DNA of 36,998 bases, from contig DYCA01000004.1 of assembly GCA_019418305.1 (NCBI GenBank), positions 1-36,998 of the forward strand, given 5' to 3'. The translations under genes were made by a program, and so were the position numbers. The notes beneath the pieces are model-generated. The model was given only the letters and a program-made list of their open reading frames with translations, was not told the DNA's origin and searched no databases. How positions within the stretch are numbered: position 1 is the stretch's first letter; the number at the start of each line of letters is the position of its first letter. This document shows, piece by piece, positions 21,815 through 30,810 of the stretch. This DNA comes from Clostridiales bacterium. Its GTDB lineage: Bacteria > Bacillota > Clostridia > Oscillospirales > Butyricicoccaceae.

Positions 21815-22882
21815 ATGAAAGCAAACGTAAGCAAGAGACTGCTGGCCATGCTGCTGTGTGGTGCGATGGCGGCGAGCTTGACCGCATGCGGCGGTTCGGG
21901 CAACGGGGGTTCGACAGGCACTGGCGGCGATGCTGCGTCTACCTCGGGTGATGTGATCGAACTCCAGATTGGTTTTGAGAACTCGATCTCCGAGCCGATT
22001 GGTCAGGGCATTGAGAAGTGGGCGGAACTGCTGGAAGAGGCTTCCGGCGGCACCATGACCATCACGCCTTATCCGGACAGCCAGTTGGGCAGCAAGAATG
22101 AGTTGATTGATTCCATGATGCTGGGCGAGCCGGTTTGCACGCTGGCTGACGGCGCGTTCTACGCAGACTATGGCGTACCGGATTTCGGTATCGTGTTCGG
22201 GCCGTTCCTGTTTGACAGCTGGGATGAGTGCTGGACGCTCATCGAGTCCGACTGGTATGCTGACCAGTGCGCACAGCTTGAGCAGCAGGGCCTTAAGATT
22301 CTGACCTCGGACTGGAAGTATGGCGCTCGGCACACGCTGACGGTTTCTCCGGTCAATTCGGTTGAGGACCTTGCCGGTATGAAGATTCGCGTGCCGAACA
22401 ACCAGATTCAGTCCTATGGTTTTGACGTTCTGGGTGCAGTGTCTACCGGCATGGATTTGGGTGACGTTTATCAGGCGCTTCAGACCAAGACCATTGATGG
22501 CGCTGAGAACCCGATTGCCACTTTGTATGGCCGCAAGCTGCACGAGGTTGCCAAGTACCTGATTCTGGATGGTCATGTGCTGAACTTCACCACTTGGGTT
22601 TGCTCGGCTGACTGGTTCAACAGCCTGACTGAGGAGCAGCAGAACTGGCTGATCGAAACGGGTAATGAAGCCGGCCTGTACAACAACGAAGTACTTGACC
22701 AGCAGGAACAAGATTACCTGCAGCAGATGAAGGACGAGGGCGTTACCGTTGTTGAGCCGACCGAAGAAGTGCTTCAGGGCTTCAAGGACAAGGCACAGTC
22801 CTTCTATGACATGGGCGATACTTTTGGTTGGTCCGAAGGCCTGTACGAGACTGTTTGCGAGGCAATGGGCAAGCAGGCCTGA
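21815..22882 (+). CDS. TRAP transporter substrate-binding lipoprotein (DctP)
   Basis: A 355-aa extracytoplasmic solute receptor. A lipoprotein signal peptide ends at LTAC (Cys25), followed by a Gly/Ser/Thr-rich linker. The mature part has family features: the early GQGIEKWAELLEEASGGTMTITPYPDSQLGS segment, the conserved KIRVPNNQ around the ligand-binding Arg, and DLGDVYQALQTKTIDGAENP. It captures a carboxylate (probably a hexonate) for the DctQM permease. AAAGGAG precedes ATG 21815. A strong stem-loop after its stop (22927-22964) may stabilise its mRNA and give higher expression than the permease genes. Confidence 0.92.
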   Translation: MKANVSKRLLAMLLCGAMAASLTACGGSGNGGSTGTGGDAASTSGDVIELQIGFENSISEPIGQGIEKWAELLEEASGGTMTITPYPDSQLGSKNELIDSMMLGEPVCTLADGAFYADYGVPDFGIVFGPFLFDSWDECWTLIESDWYADQCAQLEQQGLKILTSDWKYGARHTLTVSPVNSVEDLAGMKIRVPNNQIQSYGFDVLGAVSTGMDLGDVYQALQTKTIDGAENPIATLYGRKLHEVAKYLILDGHVLNFTTWVCSADWFNSLTEEQQNWLIETGNEAGLYNNEVLDQQEQDYLQQMKDEGVTVVEPTEEVLQGFKDKAQSFYDMGDTFGWSEGLYETVCEAMGKQA

Positions 22883-22926
22883 TTGGAAGCGTTTGATTAT
22901 AACACAAAAAAGATGAAGTGACTTCC

Positions 22927-22964
22927 AACCGGCAGCGGCAATGCGCGTTCTGCCGCTGCCGGTT
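22927..22964 (+). other. Intercistronic stem-loop between dctP and dctQ
   Basis: A perfect 14-bp stem (22927-22940 with 22951-22964) with a 10-nt loop and no following T-run. It is probably an mRNA-processing or stabilising element, as is common after transporter binding-protein genes. Confidence 0.55.
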
Positions 22965-22990
22965 ATCCATTTCTGAGGAGGGTAAAACAC

Positions 22991-23491
22991 ATGAAGCAAG
23001 GCAGTAAGCTGCACGCGGTTGTGTGCAATCTGGATACGATTGTAGCCTCCGTTGTGCTGGCGATCCTGATTATCCTGACCTTTGCGGGCGTTATTTTCCG
23101 TTATGTGCTTGGCGCGCCGTTCACTTGGCTGGAAGAAGTGCAGACGTCCTGCATGGTATGGATCGTATTTGCAGCGGCGGGCGCGGCATTCCGTGCCGGC
23201 AACCAGGTGGCAATCGAAATGATTGTCGATATGATGCCGAAAAAAGCACAAAAAATTGCGCAAATCTTTATTTCCGTGGTTGTAGTTGTCGTTTTGGCGT
23301 ATCTGTTCTATCAGAGCATTGGCTTTATCAATATTTTTGTAAAAAGCGGTCGTTCGACTCCGATGCTGAAGATTCCGTATGCATTTGTCTATGGCATCGC
23401 GCCGGTATCCTATATTTTGATGATCGTCAGCTACTTCTATGCGCTGTTCAAGGGCGTAAAATCCGAGGCAAAGGAGGCGCTTGAAGTATGA
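22991..23491 (+). CDS. TRAP transporter small permease (DctQ)
   Basis: A 166-aa membrane protein with four helices (about 15-36, 50-70, 86-110, 125-150). It shows family marks: FAGVIFRYVLGAPFTWLEEVQTSCMVWIVFAAAGAAFRAGNQVAIEMI. It partners DctM in the Na+-driven permease. Its stop overlaps the dctM ATG by four bases (ATGA at 23488-23491), so the two are coupled. GAGGAGG precedes the start. Confidence 0.92.
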   Translation: MKQGSKLHAVVCNLDTIVASVVLAILIILTFAGVIFRYVLGAPFTWLEEVQTSCMVWIVFAAAGAAFRAGNQVAIEMIVDMMPKKAQKIAQIFISVVVVVVLAYLFYQSIGFINIFVKSGRSTPMLKIPYAFVYGIAPVSYILMIVSYFYALFKGVKSEAKEALEV

Positions 23492-24777
23492 ATGGTGTAC
23501 TTGCACTTGCATCCATCGTCATGCTCGTGTTACTGTTCCTCAAGGTGCCGGTATTTGTTTCGGTCCTGGGCGGTGCAGCCGTATACTTTGTGATGAATCC
23601 CGGCGTAAATTCGATTGTATTTGCGCAGCAGGCAATTACCGGCGCGGAAAGTATTTCGCTGCTGGCAATCCCGTTCTTTGTATGTGCCGGTATCATGATG
23701 AACTACACCGGCGTTACCGCCCGTATCATGGGCTTCTGTGAAGTGTTGACCGGTCGTATGTACGGCGGTCTGGCACAGGTAAACGTGCTGCTGTCCACCC
23801 TGATGGGCGGCCTGTCCGGTTCCAACCTGGCTGATGCCGCAATGGAAGCCAAGATGCTGGTTCCGGAAATGGAGAAGAAGGGCTTCTCTAAGGAATTTTC
23901 CACGGTTGTCACGGCGGCTTCCGCGATGATCACTCCGCTGATTCCGCCCGGAATCTCGATGATCCTGTACGGCTGCATCGCAAATGTTTCGATTGGTGAT
24001 TTGTTCATTTCCGGCCTGGGTGTTGGCGCGTTGCTGTGTATCACTATGATGATTCTGGTTCGCTTTGTGTCCAAGGCACGCGGCTATGCGCCGCTGCGTA
24101 CCACCCGTGTTTCGGGGCGAGAATTCGGTACGGCTCTCAAGCCCGCTATTCTGCCGCTCTGCCTGCCGATTATCATCATTGGCGGTATCCGTCTGGGCCT
24201 GTTCACCGCGACCGAAGCCGGTGCGGTTGCTATTGTCTACTCTATGCTGCTGGGTGTTGTCTACCGCGAGATGCGTTGGGATGACCTCAAGCGTGGCTTC
24301 AAAGAAACCGTATGCACCACTTCGTCCATCATGCTGATCGTTGCTGCTGCCGGCGTGTTCTCTTGGGTACTGACCAAGGAGCGTATCCCGCAGCAGCTGA
24401 CGGAGTGGATCGTTGCCACCATTGATAACAAGTACATCTTCCTGCTGATCGTCAACATTTTTCTGCTGATCGTCGGCATGTTCATCGAAGGCAACGCTTC
24501 TATGATCATTCTGGTTCCGCTGCTGCACCCGATTGCTCTGGCGTACGGCATCAACGAAATCCAGTTTGCTATGACCTATATTTTCAACAACGCCATCGGC
24601 GCGCTGTCGCCCCCGATGGGCACGCTGATGTTCGTCACCTGCGGCATTACCGGCTGTAAGACGGGCAAGTTCATCAAGGAAGCAGTTCCGTTCTATCTGC
24701 TCCTGCTCGTCAACCTGCTTCTGATCACCTATGTACCGGCCTTCTCTACCGGTATCCTGTCCCTGTTCGGTGGCTGA
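23488..24777 (+). CDS. TRAP transporter large permease (DctM)
   Basis: A 429-aa protein with about 12 hydrophobic segments. Recognisable DctM segments are KVPVFVSVLGGAAVYF, LSGSNLADAAMEAKMLVPEME, ITPLIPPGISMILYGCIANVSIGDLFISGLGVG, EAGAVAIVYSMLLGVVYREM, and FIEGNASMIILVPLLHPIALAYGINEIQFAM near the C-terminus. It catalyses Na+-coupled import of the ligand delivered by DctP. Length is normal. It overlaps dctQ. A weak hairpin (24812-24833) lies in the gap before uxaB. Confidence 0.93.
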   Translation: MNGVLALASIVMLVLLFLKVPVFVSVLGGAAVYFVMNPGVNSIVFAQQAITGAESISLLAIPFFVCAGIMMNYTGVTARIMGFCEVLTGRMYGGLAQVNVLLSTLMGGLSGSNLADAAMEAKMLVPEMEKKGFSKEFSTVVTAASAMITPLIPPGISMILYGCIANVSIGDLFISGLGVGALLCITMMILVRFVSKARGYAPLRTTRVSGREFGTALKPAILPLCLPIIIIGGIRLGLFTATEAGAVAIVYSMLLGVVYREMRWDDLKRGFKETVCTTSSIMLIVAAAGVFSWVLTKERIPQQLTEWIVATIDNKYIFLLIVNIFLLIVGMFIEGNASMIILVPLLHPIALAYGINEIQFAMTYIFNNAIGALSPPMGTLMFVTCGITGCKTGKFIKEAVPFYLLLLVNLLLITYVPAFSTGILSLFGG

Positions 24778-24811
24778 ACGTTTTTGGTTCATCCATAGGT
24801 TATTGTCCGGT

Positions 24812-24833
24812 ACGGCGGAGGTTTCTCCGCCGT
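24812..24833 (+). terminator. Weak hairpin between dctM and uxaB
   Basis: A 9-bp stem (24812-24820 with 24825-24833) followed by only TT after the stem. It may attenuate transcription into uxaB-uxaA rather than end it. Confidence 0.35.
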
Positions 24834-24863
24834 TTCCGGGTTGTTTGTATAAGGAGAATGATG

Positions 24864-26354
24864 ATGGAAAAACTCAATTATGAAGTACTGAAAAAGTCCG
24901 GTTATACGGGCTATATCTTGGAAAACGCACCGGAAAAGATTCTTCAGTTCGGTGAGGGCAATTTTCTGCGCGCCTTTGTGGACTATTGGTTTGACATGTC
25001 CAACGAAAAGGTTGGCTGGAACGGCAAGGCGGTTCTGGTACAGCCGATTGCACCGGGTCTGGCTAAGCAGATAAACGATCAGCAGGGCCTGTATACTTTG
25101 TATCTGCGCGGCCGCGAGAATGGTGAGAAGGTGGATCGCAAGCGTGTGATATCCTCGGTATCCCGTTGCCTTAACCCTTATGAGAAGGCGGACTATGATG
25201 CGATGATGGAAGTTGCGGTGTCCGATGATCTCGAATACATCGTTTCCAATACCACCGAGGCCGGTATCGTGTATGATCCTGCCTGCCAGAAGGATGACTG
25301 CCCGCCGTCCTCATTCCCGGCAAAGCTCACGCAGGTGCTGTATAAGCGCTGGCAGGCCGGCAAGAAGCCGCTGGTTATCCTGTCCTGTGAGCTGATTGAC
25401 AACAACGGCAAGGAACTGGAGAAGTGCGTCGGTCAGTACATCGAGCAGTGGGGCCTCGAAGCGGACTTCAAGGCTTGGTGCGGTGAGTGCACCTTCTGTT
25501 CTACGCTGGTCGACCGCATTGTGCCCGGCCGCATCAAGGACGCTGCCGAGGCGGCTAAAATGGATGAGGAGAACGGCTATCACGACGAGCTGATCGACGT
25601 GGGCGAGGTGTTTGGTGTTTGGAATATCGAAGGTCCCGCATGGCTGGAAGACAAACTGCCCTTTAAAAAGGCCGACCTCAACTGCATCGTCGTGCCGGAC
25701 GTTACCCCGTATAAGAAGCGCAAGGTGCGCATTCTCAATGGCGCGCACACCGGTTTTGTACTCGGCGCATACCTCGCGGGCTTCGATATCGTGCGCGACT
25801 GCATGCACAACGAGCATATCAAGGGCTTCATGAACAAGATGCTGCACGAGGAAGTTATCCCGACCCTGCCGCTTGACAAGGACGATTTGGAGAATTTCGC
25901 GGCAGCTGTGGAGGACCGCTTCAACAACCCGTTTGTAGATCACGAGCTGATGAGCATTTCGCTCAACTCCACCTCCAAGTGGAAGGCGCGCAACATGCCC
26001 AGCTTCCTTGAGTACATCGAGAAGGAGGGCAAGCTGCCGGTATGCCTGACCATGAGCCTTGCTGCCTACATCGCTTTCTATTCGACCGACGTGCAGGAGC
26101 TGACCGACAAGGGCTTGGTCTGCAAGCGTGCGAAGGGCAACACCTACACCTGCTCGGATGACCGCTGGGCGCTTGAGTTCTACTGGGCGCACCGTGACGA
26201 CAGTGACGCTGAACTGGTGCACGCGGTGCTGACCAACGAGCAGATGTGGGATCAGGACCTGACGAAGATCGACGGTGTGGAAGCTGCGGTTCTGGCAGAT
26301 CTGGAAAAAATCCGCACGGAAGGTGCGGAGGCTGCATTTGCTTCCTGTCTGTAA
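24864..26354 (+). CDS. uxaB: Tagaturonate reductase (altronate oxidoreductase)
   Basis: A 496-aa protein of the mannitol dehydrogenase family that reduces D-tagaturonate to D-altronate with NADH. Segments shared with E. coli UxaB are ILQFGEGNFLRAFVDYW, VSNTTEAGIVYDP, CELIDNNG, FCSTLVDRIV, VRILNGAHTGFVLGAYLAGFD and NPFVDHELMSISLNSTSKWKAR. The start is ATG-ATG-ATG at 24858-24866; I took the third, 7 bp after AAGGAG. It is followed by uxaA after 15 bp. Its presence points to the tagaturonate rather than the fructuronate branch of hexuronate catabolism. Confidence 0.94.
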   Translation: MEKLNYEVLKKSGYTGYILENAPEKILQFGEGNFLRAFVDYWFDMSNEKVGWNGKAVLVQPIAPGLAKQINDQQGLYTLYLRGRENGEKVDRKRVISSVSRCLNPYEKADYDAMMEVAVSDDLEYIVSNTTEAGIVYDPACQKDDCPPSSFPAKLTQVLYKRWQAGKKPLVILSCELIDNNGKELEKCVGQYIEQWGLEADFKAWCGECTFCSTLVDRIVPGRIKDAAEAAKMDEENGYHDELIDVGEVFGVWNIEGPAWLEDKLPFKKADLNCIVVPDVTPYKKRKVRILNGAHTGFVLGAYLAGFDIVRDCMHNEHIKGFMNKMLHEEVIPTLPLDKDDLENFAAAVEDRFNNPFVDHELMSISLNSTSKWKARNMPSFLEYIEKEGKLPVCLTMSLAAYIAFYSTDVQELTDKGLVCKRAKGNTYTCSDDRWALEFYWAHRDDSDAELVHAVLTNEQMWDQDLTKIDGVEAAVLADLEKIRTEGAEAAFASCL

Positions 26355-26369
26355 GCGGGGAAATATGCT

Positions 26370-27851
26370 ATGACAAAACTCATTCGCATTAACGAGCGGG
26401 ATAATGTAGCGGTTGCGCTGCATCCTGTCAGCAAGGGCGAGACACTGACCGCGGGCGGTGTGACCGTCACCGCAGTCGAGGACATCCCGCAGGGCCACAA
26501 GATTGCGCTCGAGCCGATCGCGGAGGGCGCGTCTGTTGTCAAGTACGGCTATCCGATTGGTCACGCCACGGCGGCAATCGAGACTGGCGCATGGGTGCAT
26601 ACCCATAATATGAAAACCAATCTGTCGGGCGAAGAGGAATATACCTACGAGCCTGCTGTTCCGTCGGTATCGGTTGTCGAGCCGGAAATCTTCATGGGTT
26701 TCCGCCGCAAAGACGGCCGCGCGGCGGTTCGCAACGAAATCTGGATTATTCCGACCGTCGGCTGTGTCAATGACGTGGCGAAAAAGATGGTTGCGGACAA
26801 TCAGGATTTGGTGAGTGGCTCCATTGAGGGCCTGTATACCTTTACGCACCCCTATGGCTGCTCGCAGACCGGCGCGGACCACGCGCAGACCCGCAAACTG
26901 CTTGCGGCGCTCGTGCGTCATCCGAACGCGGCGGCGGTGCTGGTACTCAGCCTCGGCTGCGAGAATTTGCAGCACGATCAGTTTCTCGAAGAGCTTGGCC
27001 CCTACGACGAAAACCGTGTCAAGTTCCTGACCTGTCAGGAGGTCGAGGACGAATTTGCAGCTGGTCGCGAACTGCTGGAGCAGTGCGCCGCATTTGCCGC
27101 GCAGTTCACCCGTCAGCCCATTCCGGTCAGCGATCTGGTGATCGGTATGAAGTGCGGCGGATCGGACGGCTTGTCCGGTGTCACTGCAAACCCGACTGTC
27201 GGCGCGTTCAGCGATATGGTGATCGCCCGCGGCGGTTCGACCGTGCTGACCGAGGTACCCGAGATGTTCGGCGCTGAGGGTATGCTGCTCAGCCGCTGTG
27301 TCAGCCGTGAGGTATTCGACAAGGCGGCCGGTATGCTCAACAACTTCAAGGATTATTTCATCAGCCATCATGAGACAGTGTATGAAAACCCCTCGCCCGG
27401 CAATAAAGCAGGCGGCATCACAACGCTGGAGGATAAGTCCTGCGGCTGCGTGCAGAAGGGCGGTACGGCACCGATTGTGGACGTCATCGGCTATGGAGAT
27501 GCAGTGACTGCGCACGGCCTGAACATGCTGTACGGCCCGGGCAACGACCTTGTCTCTGCTACAGCCATGACGGCGGCGGGTGCGCATATCGTGTTGTTCA
27601 CCACCGGTCGCGGCACGCCGTTCGGCGCGCCCGCGCCAACCATTAAGATTGCCAGCAACAGCCAGCTTGCGGCAAAGAAGTCCGGCTGGATCGACTTTGA
27701 CGCCGGTCCGGTGGCCGACGGTGAACCGATTAAGGATGCGGCGGCGCGCCTGTTCGATCTGGTCTTGCAGATCGCCAGCGGCCGACAGTCCAAGAGCGAA
27801 CAGCTTGGCTATCGGGAAATCGCAATCTTTAAGGATGGCGTTACGCTCTGA
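26370..27851 (+). CDS. uxaA: Altronate dehydratase
   Basis: A 493-aa protein converting D-altronate to 2-keto-3-deoxy-D-gluconate. The N-terminal SAF domain covers about residues 1-100 (VAVALHPVSKGETL ... GHKIALEPIAEGASVVKYGYPIGHAT...GAWVHTHN). The C-terminal dehydratase domain has FMGFRRKDGRAAVRNEIWIIPTVGCVN, HPYGCSQTGADHAQT, LGCENLQ, MKCGGSDGLSGVTANP and TTGRGTPFGAPAPTIKI. The conserved Cys and His residues fit the iron-dependent enzyme family. It is the last gene of the operon; the kinase and aldolase that would use the product are not in this window. Confidence 0.95.
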   Translation: MTKLIRINERDNVAVALHPVSKGETLTAGGVTVTAVEDIPQGHKIALEPIAEGASVVKYGYPIGHATAAIETGAWVHTHNMKTNLSGEEEYTYEPAVPSVSVVEPEIFMGFRRKDGRAAVRNEIWIIPTVGCVNDVAKKMVADNQDLVSGSIEGLYTFTHPYGCSQTGADHAQTRKLLAALVRHPNAAAVLVLSLGCENLQHDQFLEELGPYDENRVKFLTCQEVEDEFAAGRELLEQCAAFAAQFTRQPIPVSDLVIGMKCGGSDGLSGVTANPTVGAFSDMVIARGGSTVLTEVPEMFGAEGMLLSRCVSREVFDKAAGMLNNFKDYFISHHETVYENPSPGNKAGGITTLEDKSCGCVQKGGTAPIVDVIGYGDAVTAHGLNMLYGPGNDLVSATAMTAAGAHIVLFTTGRGTPFGAPAPTIKIASNSQLAAKKSGWIDFDAGPVADGEPIKDAAARLFDLVLQIASGRQSKSEQLGYREIAIFKDGVTL

Positions 27852-27908
27852 GGCAGGCATGTGTTTTCTTTTGATATTACCTTATTCCCTTTTCTACTTT
27901 CTTTGAAT

Positions 27909-27983
27909 GGAAAACGCCGTAGCGCTGAGGCTCTGCGGCGTTTTCTCATATGAAAAGAAGGCCGCATTGGCGGCCTTGTTTTT
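27909..27983. terminator. Double hairpin between convergent operons
   Basis: An imperfect stem at 27910-27945 (AAAACGCCG arm, then TTTTC) follows uxaA. A second perfect 8-bp stem (27958-27965 with 27970-27977) is followed by GTTTTT on the + strand. Together they end the + strand catabolic operon and separate it from the AAA operon. Confidence 0.75.
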
Positions 27984-28009
27984 GCTATATGTGCGCTTTG
28001 TGGTACGAT

Positions 28010-29512
28010 TTATTCGTTGGAGTGTTCTGCGGCGCGGGTTTGTTGGATTTCCTCCAGCAGGTGCTTTTGCGTATCGTCGAACAGAAGGCGCTTGTTGTGC
28101 GCAAAATAGGCTTCGCAGCCAAAGTTCTGAATGAACCAAGAGGTGAAGTAATTCGAGGTCAGCTCGGTGGCGAACAGCACCATCTCCTGACTGTCGCCGA
28201 TGGCTTCGTCGAGGAAGGCAAAAGCGTTGGCAAGTGCGCGGTCGGTTTTGTCCGCCGCGTCCGCGCGCGCCTGCACGTCGGTCTGAAATTTCTCTTTGAG
28301 GTAATCAAAGGCGCGTCCAGCCGGAATCTTTTCAAGCGACAGTCCCTGCCGGAAGGCGTCCAGCCGCTCGGTCTCGCGCGACGCAATAAACAGTGCGTCG
28401 CGGTCGGTCGAACCGGCGGCGCGGCGGCGGGAGAGCGCAGCGCGCTTGTCGTCCAGCAGTGTGCCGAGCGTCTTTTCGCCTTCGCGGATGCGGGTGAGGT
28501 CCTGATGCAGCGCATCGGTCAGACCGTCCAGCCGGTAGGTCTCTCGCGCGCTGTCAGCCAGCCGTGACAGCAGCAGGCCCAGCACGCCCAGCTTTTCATC
28601 GAACGGCGCGCCGGCAAGCTCGGAGGCGCGTACGCGCTCCCACGAGCCGTCGAGGATTTCCTCTACGCGGTAAACGCGCTTATATTTATCGTATAATTGC
28701 AGATAATTTGCAAAATCGCTGGCGACACGCGGCAATTGCAGATATTGCTCGACCACCTGCCGGTCGACCGGTAAGCCCAGTGTTTCATATACCTGCATCA
28801 GCTCGGATAAGTCCTCCCAGCCACGCGCGGTGACAAACTGCAGGCCGTCTGCGGTTGCCTCGACACGGTAAAAATGGTCGCGCCGAATCTCCAGATAGGA
28901 CAAAATCGCGCCGTGGATGCCGCGGCGGTAGGCATATTCCTTCCAGACCGCGAAATCCTCCTCTACGTCGATGCGCTTGACACGGTCGAGCGTGACCACG
29001 TCGAACTCGCGCACGGATTTGTTGTATTCGGGGGGATTGCCCGCGGCGACAACCACCCAGCCTGCGGGCAGCTGCTGATTGCCGAAGGTTTTGCACTGCA
29101 AAAATTGCAGCATCATGGGGGTCAGTGTTTCGGAAATACAGTTGATTTCGTCGAGAAACAGGATGCCCTCGGAAACGCCTGTGCGCTCGATTTCTCGGTA
29201 GACCGAGGCGATAATCTCGCTCATCGTGTAGGCAGTGACCGTGTATTCCTGTCCGCCGAATTTCTCATGTTCTATGTACGGCAGACCGAGCGCGGACTGG
29301 CGTGTGTGATGGGTCAGTGTGTAGGACACCAGTCCCACGCCGGTTTCGTCCGCGATCTGCTCCATAATCTGCGTTTTGCCGATGCCCGGCGGACCCATCA
29401 GCAAAATGGGACGCTGCCGGATGGGCGGGATGCGGTACGCGCCGAACTCGTCGCGCGCAAGATAGGCGCGCAGCGCGTTTTTGATTTCGTTTTTGGCTCG
29501 TTTGATGTTCAT
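28010..29512 (-). CDS. MoxR-type AAA+ ATPase
   Basis: A 500-aa protein. The AAA+ core has Walker A GPPGIGKT (40-47), Walker B ILFLDE (117-122), and a sensor-like VVVAAGNPPEYNKS segment, typical of MoxR/RavA-like chaperone ATPases. The C-terminal half (about 270-500) is a long helical, Arg/Asp/Glu-rich region of unknown fold. I chose ATG 29512 with AGGAGAAC upstream; it overlaps the VWA gene stop by four bases (29509-29512). With the VWA and LRR genes it forms a three-gene operon. MoxR-VWA pairs usually remodel or insert cofactors into target proteins; some such triads are proposed conflict systems. Target here is unknown. Confidence 0.85.
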   Translation of the reverse strand: MNIKRAKNEIKNALRAYLARDEFGAYRIPPIRQRPILLMGPPGIGKTQIMEQIADETGVGLVSYTLTHHTRQSALGLPYIEHEKFGGQEYTVTAYTMSEIIASVYREIERTGVSEGILFLDEINCISETLTPMMLQFLQCKTFGNQQLPAGWVVVAAGNPPEYNKSVREFDVVTLDRVKRIDVEEDFAVWKEYAYRRGIHGAILSYLEIRRDHFYRVEATADGLQFVTARGWEDLSELMQVYETLGLPVDRQVVEQYLQLPRVASDFANYLQLYDKYKRVYRVEEILDGSWERVRASELAGAPFDEKLGVLGLLLSRLADSARETYRLDGLTDALHQDLTRIREGEKTLGTLLDDKRAALSRRRAAGSTDRDALFIASRETERLDAFRQGLSLEKIPAGRAFDYLKEKFQTDVQARADAADKTDRALANAFAFLDEAIGDSQEMVLFATELTSNYFTSWFIQNFGCEAYFAHNKRLLFDDTQKHLLEEIQQTRAAEHSNE

Positions 29513-30798
29513 AGTGGTTCTCCTATCTCGTCCTCGCGCAGCACGGCGCGGATGGCCCACGGCGGGACGTTTTCGGGGTAGGCGCCGCCTTCGAGCATGA
29601 CGAAGGCCGCGTCGTATTTGGGGCGTTTTTTGGGGTAAATCCCCAGTCCGTCGGTGAAGTAAATCAGCCCGCGCAGATGGTGGAACGCACCTTCGTTCAC
29701 CAGCCGGTCAACATATTCAAACACCGGTCGGAAGTCGGTCGCGGACTGTCCGATCAGCTCGAAATGCTCCATATAATCGGCAAGGTCGCGTGCATTGGCA
29801 ATGCGTTTATCCGCGCGAATCTGGTCGTCGCACTGCAAAATGCGCAGATTGATATGCCGGAAAAAGCTCTCGCTGTCCTGTAACAGCTCGTAGGTGCGTG
29901 TGAGGAAGCTGCGCACCAGCTCGCCCGAGGTGGACATCGAGGTGTCGACCGCGATGACGAAATCCTCGATTTTGCGCACCTCACGCGTCTCGAGCGGCTC
30001 GATGAGCGGCATGTTGCCGAAGTACCGCAGGCCGTAGGCATAGTAGCCGTAGTCGAAGGAATCCGCGTCGACTGCGACCTCCTCACGCAGCGCGGCAAAC
30101 CGCCGCAGGAACGCGCGGTAGTCGGTCGTGTGCTGGGTGGTGACGGAGAGCTGTTCGCGCACAGCTTCGCCGCCTGTTGCCTGATTGGAGAATACAGTTT
30201 CCATCGCAGTCTGGGTGCGTTCGGCGGTGCGCTGCCACTGCTTGTCCTGCTCGTCGTCGCCTTCTTCGGGCCAGAGCGAGTGCTCATCGACCGCGAATAC
30301 ACGCGAGAGTGTGGCGCAGTCATAGGAGTTTAACCGGTCGCGTCGGAACTGCCGGTAGATCGCCTCGGCGGTCAGCACAGGCATCTCTGCACGCAGGCTG
30401 CGGTACAGGTTTTGCCGACGCACAGAGGGCTTATCCGCCTGCAAACAGCGGTAATCCAGCGTGTCCAGTATACTTTCCACCGCTACGTCGCAGGCCAAAT
30501 CCCACAAATCGCGGTCGCGGCCGCGCGTTTTCGCGGGGTGGCGCAGCAGACAGTGAAATACGCTGTGCAGATAGGCACGGTTGATGCGCGGACGGCCGCG
30601 CTCGAGCTGCTGTGCGAGCCACGCGCCGTTAAAGTACAGGCTGCGTGCGTCGGTGGCAAGGGTGGCGGTGTCAAACCCGTCCGAGACGGCAAGCGCAGAC
30701 AGCGCGGCGTCCAGAAAGGGCAGGCTCATATATAATTCGGTGCGGGCGGAGAATAAAATCTCGCGCCCGAGGGCGTTCCAGCGTTCGCTTTGAGGCAT
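29509..30798 (-). CDS. VWA-like protein with N-terminal HxxxH metal-site domain (DUF2201 type)
   Basis: A 429-aa protein. The N-terminal domain has HSVFHCLLRHP (His78, His82, His87), the zinc-type motif of DUF2201_N putative metallopeptidase-like proteins. The C-terminal VWA-like domain has a MIDAS start AVDTSMSTSG (Asp285, Ser287, Ser289) and FTDGLGIYP. The middle (180-245) is charged and probably flexible. It is the usual partner of MoxR-type ATPases and overlaps the downstream ATPase gene. The upstream gene ends with a 12-bp gap, so all three are one unit. Whether the HxxxH domain cuts proteins is not known. Confidence 0.82.
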   Translation of the reverse strand: MPQSERWNALGREILFSARTELYMSLPFLDAALSALAVSDGFDTATLATDARSLYFNGAWLAQQLERGRPRINRAYLHSVFHCLLRHPAKTRGRDRDLWDLACDVAVESILDTLDYRCLQADKPSVRRQNLYRSLRAEMPVLTAEAIYRQFRRDRLNSYDCATLSRVFAVDEHSLWPEEGDDEQDKQWQRTAERTQTAMETVFSNQATGGEAVREQLSVTTQHTTDYRAFLRRFAALREEVAVDADSFDYGYYAYGLRYFGNMPLIEPLETREVRKIEDFVIAVDTSMSTSGELVRSFLTRTYELLQDSESFFRHINLRILQCDDQIRADKRIANARDLADYMEHFELIGQSATDFRPVFEYVDRLVNEGAFHHLRGLIYFTDGLGIYPKKRPKYDAAFVMLEGGAYPENVPPWAIRAVLREDEIGEPL

Positions 30799-30810
30799 GG
30801 AAAAGCTCCT

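Noticed and set aside
21755..23512. 585-codon open frame on the - strand
   Set aside because: It is antisense to the TRAP dctP and dctQ genes, which have firm motifs, RBSs and operon spacing.
23530..24792. 420-codon open frame on the - strand
   Set aside because: Antisense to dctM. It is Gln/Asn/His/Arg-rich, the mirror image of a hydrophobic permease.
25311..27860. 849-codon open frame on the - strand
   Set aside because: It lies fully antisense to uxaB and uxaA, which are clear family members. Long antisense frames are expected from GC-biased third positions; there is no ribosome site or known domain.
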